64,000 nt of DNA from Acidobacteriaceae bacterium (GTDB lineage: Bacteria; Acidobacteriota; Terriglobia; Terriglobales; Acidobacteriaceae): NCBI GenBank assembly GCA_003134815.1, contig PLCO01000029.1:1-64000 (forward strand), read 5' to 3'. Positions 27,350-36,857 of this stretch are shown here, piece by piece. Numbering within the stretch: the first letter of the stretch is position 1; each line of letters begins with the position of its first letter. A model generated the notes under the pieces. It made no database searches and had not been told where the DNA came from. It was given only the letters and a program-made list of their open reading frames with translations. The translations under genes and the position numbers were made by a program.

Positions 27350-28188
27350 TAGGCGGGAAGCATTGTCGATGGCGAGGATTTAGCGCCAGACTGCGATGCG
27401 CCGGGATCGAGCCGCGAACTGGCGGAATCCGGGCTGCGACAGGTGCACGACGGGTCCGAGGATGGCATTTTATGGTATCGCAATCATGCCCGGTAAAAAG
27501 CTCGGAACGCAAGACAAAAAGATGCCATTCCAGCCACGAGCGGACATATGCGCAGCGAAGTCCGATCAGCGCCTCCATCATAGGGTGGAGAAGCTCTGGC
27601 AAGCTCCACGCATGGACGAGAACGCAGCCGCTGCTGGAGGCAGTGTCCGATCTGAGTTCCGGGTCGCGGGTTGCGGTCGCGCTTATGGATGTGGATGTGA
27701 GGAGAAAATGCTAGCTCGGGCGTGAATGGGTTTTTCTCTTGCCAGGCGAATCGCTTTTATGGCCTGAAGGCCAAGGCGCCGAACCAGTTGCTTGATCGAA
27801 GCTTCTCACGCGCGAGCGGAACACCATTAGACCTCCCAGCTGCGAATCTTCCCGACTGGGTGCTCATGGTTGCGCCGTCGAGAGCAGCCGTGGGTCCGCG
27901 AAGTGTCGCGAAACGCGCCTGCAAAGGCATGAAAAGCCTCAAAAACAGGCAATCCTTCGGTACCGATCCCATCATTGGAAAACTCGGAAAGAATTCACTT
28001 GACAGAGTCTAACCTTAAGCTTCAGAATTCCCTGTCATCAAAGCAGAACGTGAATCTGCGTCCGAATACTCAAAGGCTTAAGTGGCACTTAAAAGCTTAG
28101 TTGGGGTGTGCAGAGACTTAGGCGCTGCGTGAGGACCGGGAACCATCTGTCAAAGACACAAAGGAATGTAGCCGACGGGGGGACTACT
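27350..28188. other. 839-bp intergenic region before the TonB-dependent receptor
   Basis: Short open frames here (for example 27396-27725) show no family resemblance, and I do not call a gene. A 15-bp palindrome lies at 28078-28092. A TTGACA at 27999-28004 lacks a good -10 partner. A long upstream region is consistent with a regulated receptor gene. Confidence 0.5.
28078..28092. promoter_or_regulatory. Palindromic operator candidate upstream of the TonB receptor
   Basis: TTAAGTG-G-CACTTAA is a perfect palindrome around one central base, 96 bases before the receptor ATG. A further CTTAAG lies about 65 bases upstream (near 28013-28020). Confidence 0.4.
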
Positions 28189-31100
28189 ATGAAGTTCTTT
28201 TCAGGGAACAGGCCGACTGCCTCGTTGCTGGTGATGCTAACCGCAGTGCTTCTGCTGGCGCAGACGACGCTCCAGGGGCAAGCGACAGGAAACGTGACTG
28301 GCGTTGTCTCGGATACGACAGGCGCCGTCATTCCAAAGGCCACGGTTGTATTGGCCGACCTGGCGAGCGGAATCAAGCGCACCTTGACCAGTAATAGCGA
28401 CGGCGCTTTTGCGTTCGCCGGCGTCACCCCCGGCCTCAGTTTCCAGCTCTCGGTGACGGCTGAGAATTTCGACCCCTGGCAATCCCAGCCGTTCCCGGTC
28501 CGCGCCGGAGACAAGTTGAGCTACGGGGATATCAAAATGAAAGTCGGCGCCACCACCGCGGCAGTCACCGTGGAAGCGGTAGTCGATTCCAATCTGGCCG
28601 CGCTCGACACTGGCGAGCGCAGCGACATCATCACCGCCAAGGACCTGAACACCCTCACTATCGTCGGTCGCGACGCCGGCGAGCTGGTCAAGATGTTGCC
28701 CGGATATGCATTGTCTACTGGGACTCAAGGCCTTTTCAACCGTCCGGGATACAACAACGCGGTTGTGGGCCTGAGCGGTCCCTCATCGGCATATGTCGCC
28801 AATGGCTCCGGCCCGGCCGGCATCGCAATCGTCAGCGACGGCGTTTCGCTCACCGATATCGCCACCAATTCGGGGTCGGTGCAGCAGATGAACATCGAGA
28901 TGGTGCAGAACGTCAAGGCCTCCAGTTCTTCATATGGGCCCGAATACGCGAAGGGGCCGGCGCTCATCAGCTCCTCGACTAAAACGGGAGGCTCCACGTA
29001 TCACGGCGCGGCCTATCTGGTGGCCCGCAACGCGGTTTTGAACTCCAACGACTGGTACGACAATTACCTGCGCCAGTCCCGCCCCAACGAGCAGTACTTT
29101 TATCCTGGCGGTAATTTCGGCGGTCCGTTACCGCTTCCGTTTACGAGTTTCAATCACAACAAAGATAAGCTATTCTTCTTCGCCGGATTCGAGTATTACC
29201 ATCAGGTCTTTGAAGCTAATCAGCAGGCGATTTCTGCCTGGGTGCCCACCTCGGCCGAGCGCCAGGGCGATTTCAGCGCTGCCTCGCTCGATGCCGAACT
29301 CTGCGGCTCGCGCCCCGACGGCAAGGCCAACCCCGATGCCATTCTGCCCATGTGCTTTGTGGATAGCTTCCTGCCGAATGGAACAGCAGTGGCAAACAAT
29401 AATGCCAATCCATACATCAACGGCGCCGGCGCAGCGCTCGTGAACTGGTTCCCGAAGCCTAATGCGGATCCATTCACCAACCCCTTTGGTTACAACTATA
29501 TTCAGCAGCTCCAGCAGAACCAGAACGGAAGCGTGTTCAGGTCCACGCTGCAGTACAACATCAATTCCAACAATAACCTGTTCCTGGTCTATGGGTTGCA
29601 GAGGGAGATCGACGAGGATCCTGTTGCTCTCGGCTACTTCCCGACTGGCGGCGTGCCTTATCCCGGCGACATCACTACCGGCGACGTTTCGAATGTGCTT
29701 TCCGCGCGCTACACGCGCTTCTTCGGTTCGACCGTAACCAACGAGCTATCGGCTGCAATGTCCTTCGTCAGCCTGCCAGGGAAGATGGGCAAACCTTTGG
29801 CGGTTGATCGGTTTGACATTCCGGGAAATGGCGGCCTGGGATTCGACTATCTGGGCGAGTACAAAAACAACAACGACTTTTCCGTGCCCGCGATTAACGG
29901 CGGGGGGCCGACCGGCTATCCAAACGTGGTCATGCCCGGGGGGTTCTTTAACAACCGGATCCACACCAAGAAGGTCGATCCGATTGTCCAAGACAACGTG
30001 AGCTGGCAGATAAAAAACCACTTCCTTCAGTTCGGTTTCTATGGGGAGCAAGGCACCTACAACGGCATCGCGGATCCTGGCGCTTATCCTCAGGGCGAGT
30101 ACACGTTCAATCCCCAAAACTCCTACTTCGAATATTCGTCGACCAATCAGGCGCCGTATAACGGCTGCGTGAATCCGAACCCGGCAGGCAACCTGCGCAC
30201 CTCAGGCGCGGCCTACCTGGGAAGCTGCTATAACCCGACGGCGATGATGTATGAGGGGTATGCCGATTCGTTTACACAGACCAATTTCACGCCCCTTGTT
30301 GACATGCGTTACACGACTCTGGCCGGGTTCGCCATGGACACGCTGAAAATTCACAACCTCAACCTGATCTTCGGCGCGCGCTTCGAGCATCTCGGCCCCT
30401 GGACAGACCGCTATAACAATGGCTTGGCAACGTTCTCCGACAGCCTTTACACCTCACAATGCAGCGGTTACACCCGCAACTGCAGCAGCGCCGGTTTCCC
30501 GGGCATCACGTGGGCTTCGCAGAAGACTGGTGTGTCGAACTCGGTCAACTCCCCGGCATCGATCTATTTAACCCCCCGCGTGGGGGTGGCCTGGGATATC
30601 CGCGGAAAAGGCAAGACCGTATTGCGCGGCGGTTGGGGCGTATACCGCAACCAGGAGCAGTTCAATCCCTACGCCCTCGCGGCAGCCACAGCTCAGGGAT
30701 ACAAATCCTCATTCCTGCAGGGACCGCTCACCTACAACCAGATTGATAGCCAGTCTCCCCTTCTGCCTCCCGATTTCAGCGCCTACACGATCTCGCCTCA
30801 CGATTCGGTTCGTCCGATCTATTACGAATTCAATGGCGGGATCGATGAAAGTTTGCCCTGGCACTCGCACCTGTCTGTTGCATACGTGGGCAACCACAGC
30901 GTCAACCTGGGATCGTACAGCGGGAGCAACAACTACAACAGCGCATCCGATATCAACATCATCTGCGGCATTGAGACGGGCTGCCCCGCGAATAATAACC
31001 CCAACATGGCCGGCACAAAAGACAACCTGTTCTTTCTTACCGACTATTCGGCGATCCCGCTCAATCTGACCTCGCTTTACGGTAATCCTGTCATCGGTAG

Positions 31101-32097
31101 CATTGCCTCGTTTGGCACGCCGGAATTCGATTTGTACCGGCCCTACCCGTTCTATCAGCATCTCTACCAGCTCAAGCATGACTTCTACTCGAACTACAAC
31201 AGCGCGCAGATCGAGTGGGACAAGGGTGCCGGCATGGTCAGTTGGGGCGCCAACTATACGTTTGCCAAGAACCTGGCGACCGCCTCGTCGTACAACAACC
31301 AGCTCGTTGATCCGGCGAATCTGCGCAACGATTACAACCCGGTGCCATACGACCGGACGCAAACCTTCAACATTCATTACCTGATCAACCTAGGCAAACG
31401 TTACAAGGGTGGAAACAGGTTGCTCTCAGAGGCCGCCAACGGCTGGCAAATCTCCGGAATCTCGCAGGTCGCAAGCGGTTTCCCGTTGGCGTCTGAAAAC
31501 GGCAATAACTTCGGATTCGGATTCGGCGGCCTCGCGAATGCAGTGCAGGTTGCAAATCCAACACAGGCGAATCAACAAGGTCAGGTTAATCCGTGTGAGA
31601 ACATCTACGGCATCAAGCCGGATAAGAACGGGAACACTTACTGTGTCAACAATATGAATCCGGTGGTGTGGCTGGGTACACCGGACGTACAATTAATGCC
31701 CACGCTGGTCACCGGCGTCAGCATTAAGGGCGGCTCGCATACGCACCAATTCATCAATCCTCTAGGCTTCGGCATTCCGCAGCCCGGCAGCAACGGGGCC
31801 TATCGGTTGCCCTACCTGCGTGGTCCAGCGTACATGGACCACGATCTGACGGTACTGAAGGATTTCTCTATGGGAGAAGGAAAAACCTTGCAGTTGCGGG
31901 CCGCGGCTTTCAACTTCCTTAATCACCCTCTGGTTTCGTTCAATAACCAAAACACTAACAACCTGAATCTCGGTTTTCAGAATGGGGTCGTTGGGCAGCC
32001 GCTGACGCAAAGCATGCTTACGTACCAGAATTTCGGCGTGGCGGATATCAAGGTCGGAAACAGGCTGGCGGAGTTGGAAGCTAAGTTTACGTTCTAG
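28189..32097 (+). CDS. Oar-like TonB-dependent outer-membrane receptor
   Basis: The start is the ATG of MKFFSGNRPTASLLVML, after a G-rich ribosome-binding stretch; the 27 codons upstream in frame are not signal-like. The 1302-residue protein has a signal peptide (cleavage near LQGQA) and a CarboxypepD_reg domain (about 32-110, NVTGVVSDTTGAVIPKATV). The plug domain (about 125-260, with DLNTLTIVGRDAGELVKMLPG and GVSLTDIATNSG) leads into a long beta-barrel with alternating aromatic strands, ending in LAELEAKFTF with the terminal Phe needed for outer-membrane assembly. This is the receptor type expanded in acidobacteria. Beside GH44, GH30 and giant binding proteins it probably imports plant-derived oligosaccharides, but the ligand is inferred only from context. 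Confidence 0.92.
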   Translation: MKFFSGNRPTASLLVMLTAVLLLAQTTLQGQATGNVTGVVSDTTGAVIPKATVVLADLASGIKRTLTSNSDGAFAFAGVTPGLSFQLSVTAENFDPWQSQPFPVRAGDKLSYGDIKMKVGATTAAVTVEAVVDSNLAALDTGERSDIITAKDLNTLTIVGRDAGELVKMLPGYALSTGTQGLFNRPGYNNAVVGLSGPSSAYVANGSGPAGIAIVSDGVSLTDIATNSGSVQQMNIEMVQNVKASSSSYGPEYAKGPALISSSTKTGGSTYHGAAYLVARNAVLNSNDWYDNYLRQSRPNEQYFYPGGNFGGPLPLPFTSFNHNKDKLFFFAGFEYYHQVFEANQQAISAWVPTSAERQGDFSAASLDAELCGSRPDGKANPDAILPMCFVDSFLPNGTAVANNNANPYINGAGAALVNWFPKPNADPFTNPFGYNYIQQLQQNQNGSVFRSTLQYNINSNNNLFLVYGLQREIDEDPVALGYFPTGGVPYPGDITTGDVSNVLSARYTRFFGSTVTNELSAAMSFVSLPGKMGKPLAVDRFDIPGNGGLGFDYLGEYKNNNDFSVPAINGGGPTGYPNVVMPGGFFNNRIHTKKVDPIVQDNVSWQIKNHFLQFGFYGEQGTYNGIADPGAYPQGEYTFNPQNSYFEYSSTNQAPYNGCVNPNPAGNLRTSGAAYLGSCYNPTAMMYEGYADSFTQTNFTPLVDMRYTTLAGFAMDTLKIHNLNLIFGARFEHLGPWTDRYNNGLATFSDSLYTSQCSGYTRNCSSAGFPGITWASQKTGVSNSVNSPASIYLTPRVGVAWDIRGKGKTVLRGGWGVYRNQEQFNPYALAAATAQGYKSSFLQGPLTYNQIDSQSPLLPPDFSAYTISPHDSVRPIYYEFNGGIDESLPWHSHLSVAYVGNHSVNLGSYSGSNNYNSASDINIICGIETGCPANNNPNMAGTKDNLFFLTDYSAIPLNLTSLYGNPVIGSIASFGTPEFDLYRPYPFYQHLYQLKHDFYSNYNSAQIEWDKGAGMVSWGANYTFAKNLATASSYNNQLVDPANLRNDYNPVPYDRTQTFNIHYLINLGKRYKGGNRLLSEAANGWQISGISQVASGFPLASENGNNFGFGFGGLANAVQVANPTQANQQGQVNPCENIYGIKPDKNGNTYCVNNMNPVVWLGTPDVQLMPTLVTGVSIKGGSHTHQFINPLGFGIPQPGSNGAYRLPYLRGPAYMDHDLTVLKDFSMGEGKTLQLRAAAFNFLNHPLVSFNNQNTNNLNLGFQNGVVGQPLTQSMLTYQNFGVADIKVGNRLAELEAKFTF

Positions 32098-32212
32098 TCC
32101 AGTCCCCGTCCAAGTGATCGGCGCATGAGTCGAGTGCGGCGGCCGGATAGGGGCAGGCAAATGGCCCGCGAAGACGGAACAGCTGGCCAAACAGGATTAA
32201 GTACTGCGGCAT

Positions 32213-32248
32213 CCGTCTTTTGTCGAATCCGCGAAAGCGGACAGACGG
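32213..32248 (+). other. GNRA-capped hairpin between the receptor and NHL genes
   Basis: TCCGC-GAAA-GCGGA (32228-32241) is a 5-bp stem with a GAAA tetraloop. It sits inside a CCGTC/GACGG outer pairing (32213-32217 with 32244-32248). No U-tract follows, so it is more likely an RNA leader element or mRNA-stabilising structure than a terminator. Confidence 0.4.
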
Positions 32249-32297
32249 GTAAGCCGCTCGTAACAGGAACTCTGATTGAGCTTGTGGGAGGAAGTAA

Positions 32298-35200
32298 ATG
32301 GCCATCGAATCTAACGTCATGTTTCGTAGAATTGCACGGATCGCGTGCCTGGTGCTTCTTGCCGGCCTGTTGCCGGCAGTTTCCGCCAAGGCCCAGTTGC
32401 CGATTAAGGCGCCGGCCCCGGTCTCGGTGGGCTCGGTCGTTCCCTTCAACCATGGCAGCACCGGCAACTGGATTCAGATCTATTCCATGAAGCAAGACCC
32501 CTTGCACGGCCATATCGTCTTCCTGGATTCCGCCGGCAGCGTGATCTACGATATGGCGCCCGGCGCATCGTTGCCGACGGAGATGGTGGGACCAGAACAG
32601 TCAAATAAAACCGCCTCCGATTGTTCGCTGCTGGAGTACAAGGGATCGTACTGGAACGGCGCCATTGCCTTCGATAAGTGGGACAACATGTATGTCACGG
32701 ATCGCTTCGGCTCCGCTGTCCAATTCTGCCGGGTTCCGTACAACGCCAGCGCGGGCACGTGGACTTTCACCGTCGCGGACATCTGGAAAGGTCCTACCTT
32801 CACAAATAGCAGCAACCAAACGGTGTCGATTCCGCCCCAGGATCTACAGGTGGCAGATGACGGCGTCACTTTCTATGTGTGTACGTCGGATACCTCGTCA
32901 ATCTACAAGTACACGGTGGATATCAACGGCAATGTCAGTGGGGTTACGGCTTTGGCCACCGGCCTGGAGGCTGGGGCTACGCAAATGGCTGTCGACCACG
33001 CCGGCAACCTGTTCTTCGTCGAAAATCAAGGCGCTTATCCCAACAATGTGCATGGCATTCGGGAGATTGTCGCTGGCTCCCCAACCGTTGTCGGCGACGG
33101 CACCGGAACAGCCGAGGGTGCGTTACCCCGGGTCGACCAGGGCGGCTGGAACGGCATTAACGGCATGTACATTGACCCGCAGGGAAACATGTACTTCGGA
33201 AGCACGAACAACATTTCCTATGGCGGGCAAGCGGACGGCGTTTTCATGATTCCCAATGAGGGCACACCGTCGAGCCCGAAGCTCACGTGGGCCGATACGG
33301 TGATGGTTTCGCCGGTTGATGGCGGATACCCGCCGATGGTCGATAGTAGAGGGTTCCTCTGGATCGCCACCAGCTATTACAACAACTGGGCGCCGGCCGG
33401 CATAAACGCCCCGCAATGCGATACCACGACCCAGCAGAACGCGACGGCCACTTGTTTGGAGTCGACCATCGTGCTGTGGAAGCCCGGCGCTCTCAGCCTG
33501 GGGAATTCTCCGGTAGGTGGGCCGAGCGTAGTGCCAATCACGGCCTATTCAGTCGCGGCGGGCGGCGGAACGGTGACGTTGACCGCGAATAACTCCTTCA
33601 CCGAAGAGCAAGTGGTCACGATCTCGGCAAAGGCCGGCGACCCCTTGTTTCCCCTGAATGGACTCAGTTTCTATGTGTCAGGAACCGGCCTGAGCGGTTC
33701 TGCCTTCCAGATCTCAACAAGCGCCATCGCAGCAGGCACCAGCGGCTCAACAACCGCCGCTCTCGGCCTCAATCAGACGCAGGCCATTTATTACATGTTC
33801 AACAAGCCCACCACGCCGGCCAGTATTGCTCTGGCGCCGCCGAGCAATACGAATTTCAAGACCGTCGCCAGCAGTCCTGAGGCGAGCGTGCCGGCGCCGA
33901 CAAATCCGGTCTTGCCCTGCACCGCCGGCGCCTCGTATCCGGCTTTCACCGCCAACATGACGACAACCAGCGCATACAGCTGGTGCCCTTATTATGTGCA
34001 ATTGAACACCACCAAGGCCGGCCCGGTGGAGGGCGAGGTTCAACTGCTCGACTCCGGCAGCAATGTCATCGACGGAAGCAACGCCTACCTAAGCGGTGTC
34101 GGGCAAGGCGCGGCGGTTTCGGTGGTTTCTTCGGCCACGGTTCAGTCCATTGCTACCGGGCTGAACAACCCAAAGCAAGTGGCGGCTGATCCTTATGGCA
34201 ACACCTACGTCGCAGACGCGGCATTGAAGGCCATTGAGGAATATCCGGCGGGCACCACCAGTCCGGTATCGGGCAAAGTCCTGGGCAGCAGCCTTTCGGC
34301 GCCCACCGGCGTGGCCGTCGATGGCGTTGGCAATCTCTATATCGGAGACTCCGGCAACGTCTACCTGATTCCGTTTGTCAAGGGCGCCTTGGCCACCACG
34401 CAGCAAACCAAGATTGCCTCCGGTTTGGGCACGGGCAACTTGAATCTTGCAGTCAATGGCCTTGGGGATCTGTTTGTAGCCGATGAGGCCAACAAGCAGG
34501 TGGTTGAGATCCCGAATCCGCAGACAGAGTTGATCGCGAAAAACTATCCGCAGATCGTGCTTGGGTCGGGATTCACGGGTCCGTCTGCTATTGCCACTGA
34601 CAGCTCAGGGAATGTTTGGGTAGCCGATGGAGCTAACCTGTTTGAGATCACAATACCCTTCGGAGGTTTGACCAAGGTTGCGAGCGGCCTCCACGCGCCA
34701 GTCACCGGTTTGGCCGTGGACCCATCGGGCTCGGTCTTTGTAGCAGAATCCACGGGGCTCGTGTGGATACCCTATAGCACGACTACGGGTGCCTTGAATG
34801 TCAACAGCGAGGTTCTATTGTCAAGCGGTCTGGGCACCGGCCCCGCCATACCGTGGGGCGTGACGCTCGACGGCATGCAGAATGCCTATGCATCTTATGG
34901 CTCCGGGTCAACGGCTGGCTTGTCGCAGCTCGGCATCGGCGGCACATACAATTTCAACGCCGGAAACGTTGAGGCCAATCCCAACGTGCCTGTCGAAGTC
35001 GACGCCCAGATTCTCAATCTGGGCAACCTGCCGCTGACGGTCTCCGACGACCCAACTGTCGACCTCGTCTCTGGCACAAATCCCGCAGATTACTCCGTGG
35101 CTCCGGCCACCCAGAACTCCCCGTCCTGCAGCTCCTCCACAAGCACTCCGCCGGGCGGTTCCTGCTACCTCGGAATGGTTCTGCAAGCGCCGGTTGCGGG

Positions 35201-36710
35201 CCAAACCAGTGCCTCCATCAATGTGATCAGCAACGCCGCGAATGCGACGTCCGGAGTTGCCGTCGCAGTGTCAGGTCTTGTGATCCAGGATCTTCGTCCC
35301 GCGACGACCGCTGCGATTACGGTTACGCCAGTGACCACCACGGGGTGCGCGGGCGCCACTTATCCAGGATGCAACACGATCCAAGTGACGGTAAGCGCCG
35401 GCACGGGCTACGGTACGCCGACGGGAACCGTGACGCTTTCAGTAGGCAGCGCCAACGGCAATCAGCCGAAACAGACCCAAACCCTGAATAGTGCCGGCGT
35501 CGCCACATTTGCCTACAATGCGCTCCTCGGCGGGATCTACACCGTCAACGCGGACTATAGCGGCGGCGGTACAGCAGGCGCCACGCAGAACACCTGCGCA
35601 ACGACTACTCCTTGCTTCGCCGGGGCCGCCCAAAAGGGAGCGTTCACAATCGCCCGGGCCATCCCAACCATCACCCTTGGGATACCGGTGACGAACAATC
35701 AATGCCTCAACTACACGACGCTGTTGAATGGCTCCTCATCGACGGTTACTGATCCGACGACTCATCTTCCGGTAAACCTCTGCACTCCCAACCCTACCCT
35801 GTTGACCGTGTGGGCCGGAAACACCTATGTGTACTGGGCACATCAAGCCTATGTTTCAGCAATTGTGAGCTCGACGGTGGGAACGCCGTCCGGCACCGTA
35901 ACCTTTACGCAGGGTGGACAACCTGCCGATCCAACTCAGGGGGTGGGCGGGGCCATTGCGCCGAACGGCAGTGGCGTTGCGACCTTCCTGCTCCAGAATC
36001 TCGGACAGGGTTTGTACAACCTGTCGGCGGTGTACAACGGTGACGTGAACTATGCCCCGCTATCTGTCGCGTTGCAACCTTTCTACGAAATCAGTCGAAG
36101 CGTCCAAATCACAGCCTCCGGAGCAACAACCATCACCCCCGGGACCCCCGCTCAAGTTACGCTCACGCTAATGCCGCTCGTGGGGTTCGCTGGGAACGTC
36201 GCCCTGGAGTGCAACTCATCCGATGCGCCGATCAAGCTGGCTGCGACTAATCCTTCAACCACGTTGCCCCAGTATTCCGAGTGCACATTCAATTACGCCA
36301 ACGCCAGCACGGGCACTGAGGCTGTGGGTACCGGCGGTGCGGTTGCATCAACCATCGTAATGACCATCAGTACAAACGTCGCTGTTAACGGCGGCGCCTC
36401 GGCTTCGATCGCGAGGCAGTCGCCATGGGCGCTGGCCGGCCTGTTCGGGTTGGGTATGGTCGGGTTGATTGCCGGGCGCAAAAAACTTTACCGCTCGATG
36501 GCTGTAATCTGCATCGCGATGATGCTTTCCGGCCTGTTCATGGGAATCACCGCTTGCACCAACGCCGGTTACTCAACGCCGCCGCCCGCACCAAAGGTGA
36601 AGACGCCCGGCGGGACTTATAACGTGCAAATCATCACCTACGATCCAGCGGCGCTGATTCAGAACTCACTGACGACGCCGATGTTTACGTTGCCCGTCAC
36701 CGTTCAGTAG
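32298..36710 (+). CDS. Giant secreted NHL-repeat/Ig-like protein, 1470 residues
   Basis: Start ATG preceded by GGGAGGAAG. A signal peptide (cleavage near VSAKAQL) leads into a first propeller (about 50-390, with blades such as QMAVDHAGNLFFVENQG). A small insert (YSVAAGGGTVTLTANNSF) and a second NHL propeller (about 620-860, PTGVAVDGVGNLYIGDSGN) follow. Then come ASH-type and Ig-like domains with PTGTVTLSVGSANG and PSGTVTFTQGG. The C-terminus has hydrophobic segment 1 from about 1374 (WALAGLFGLGMVGLIAG), the basic RKKLYR and hydrophobic segment 2 ending at Cys1420 (GITACTN). A short beta tail, TPGGTYNVQIITY, closes it. This is the same end architecture as the genes at 17102 and 36858. Likely surface-exposed and adhesive or sugar-binding; no catalytic residues are recognised. 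Confidence 0.82.
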   Translation: MAIESNVMFRRIARIACLVLLAGLLPAVSAKAQLPIKAPAPVSVGSVVPFNHGSTGNWIQIYSMKQDPLHGHIVFLDSAGSVIYDMAPGASLPTEMVGPEQSNKTASDCSLLEYKGSYWNGAIAFDKWDNMYVTDRFGSAVQFCRVPYNASAGTWTFTVADIWKGPTFTNSSNQTVSIPPQDLQVADDGVTFYVCTSDTSSIYKYTVDINGNVSGVTALATGLEAGATQMAVDHAGNLFFVENQGAYPNNVHGIREIVAGSPTVVGDGTGTAEGALPRVDQGGWNGINGMYIDPQGNMYFGSTNNISYGGQADGVFMIPNEGTPSSPKLTWADTVMVSPVDGGYPPMVDSRGFLWIATSYYNNWAPAGINAPQCDTTTQQNATATCLESTIVLWKPGALSLGNSPVGGPSVVPITAYSVAAGGGTVTLTANNSFTEEQVVTISAKAGDPLFPLNGLSFYVSGTGLSGSAFQISTSAIAAGTSGSTTAALGLNQTQAIYYMFNKPTTPASIALAPPSNTNFKTVASSPEASVPAPTNPVLPCTAGASYPAFTANMTTTSAYSWCPYYVQLNTTKAGPVEGEVQLLDSGSNVIDGSNAYLSGVGQGAAVSVVSSATVQSIATGLNNPKQVAADPYGNTYVADAALKAIEEYPAGTTSPVSGKVLGSSLSAPTGVAVDGVGNLYIGDSGNVYLIPFVKGALATTQQTKIASGLGTGNLNLAVNGLGDLFVADEANKQVVEIPNPQTELIAKNYPQIVLGSGFTGPSAIATDSSGNVWVADGANLFEITIPFGGLTKVASGLHAPVTGLAVDPSGSVFVAESTGLVWIPYSTTTGALNVNSEVLLSSGLGTGPAIPWGVTLDGMQNAYASYGSGSTAGLSQLGIGGTYNFNAGNVEANPNVPVEVDAQILNLGNLPLTVSDDPTVDLVSGTNPADYSVAPATQNSPSCSSSTSTPPGGSCYLGMVLQAPVAGQTSASINVISNAANATSGVAVAVSGLVIQDLRPATTAAITVTPVTTTGCAGATYPGCNTIQVTVSAGTGYGTPTGTVTLSVGSANGNQPKQTQTLNSAGVATFAYNALLGGIYTVNADYSGGGTAGATQNTCATTTPCFAGAAQKGAFTIARAIPTITLGIPVTNNQCLNYTTLLNGSSSTVTDPTTHLPVNLCTPNPTLLTVWAGNTYVYWAHQAYVSAIVSSTVGTPSGTVTFTQGGQPADPTQGVGGAIAPNGSGVATFLLQNLGQGLYNLSAVYNGDVNYAPLSVALQPFYEISRSVQITASGATTITPGTPAQVTLTLMPLVGFAGNVALECNSSDAPIKLAATNPSTTLPQYSECTFNYANASTGTEAVGTGGAVASTIVMTISTNVAVNGGASASIARQSPWALAGLFGLGMVGLIAGRKKLYRSMAVICIAMMLSGLFMGITACTNAGYSTPPPAPKVKTPGGTYNVQIITYDPAALIQNSLTTPMFTLPVTVQ

Positions 36711-36741
36711 GAGTTTTGTGAGCTGAGCGAAGTAAGCAGTT

Positions 36742-36773
36742 CTGTCCTGGAGTCGGAGGCGGCTCCAGGACAG
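36742..36773 (+). terminator. Strong hairpin after the NHL gene, possible terminator
   Basis: CTGTCCTGGAG (36742-36752) pairs perfectly with CTCCAGGACAG (36763-36773), starting 32 bases after the stop. No U-tract follows, so it may only stabilise the mRNA end or terminate weakly. Confidence 0.5.
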
Positions 36774-36857
36774 CGGAAAAGTAAGCAAGCCTCGATCCGC
36801 AAGCAGACTAGAGTCGCCTGCGGAGAGTCGTTACAAGTGAGTTTGGGGAGGAATGGA

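Noticed and set aside
27396-27725. Overlapping short open frames as genes between GH44 and the receptor
   Set aside because: No ribosome-binding site, no family resemblance and composition unlike neighbouring genes.
27999-28004. TTGACA as the receptor promoter
   Set aside because: No acceptable -10 element at 16-18 bases distance.
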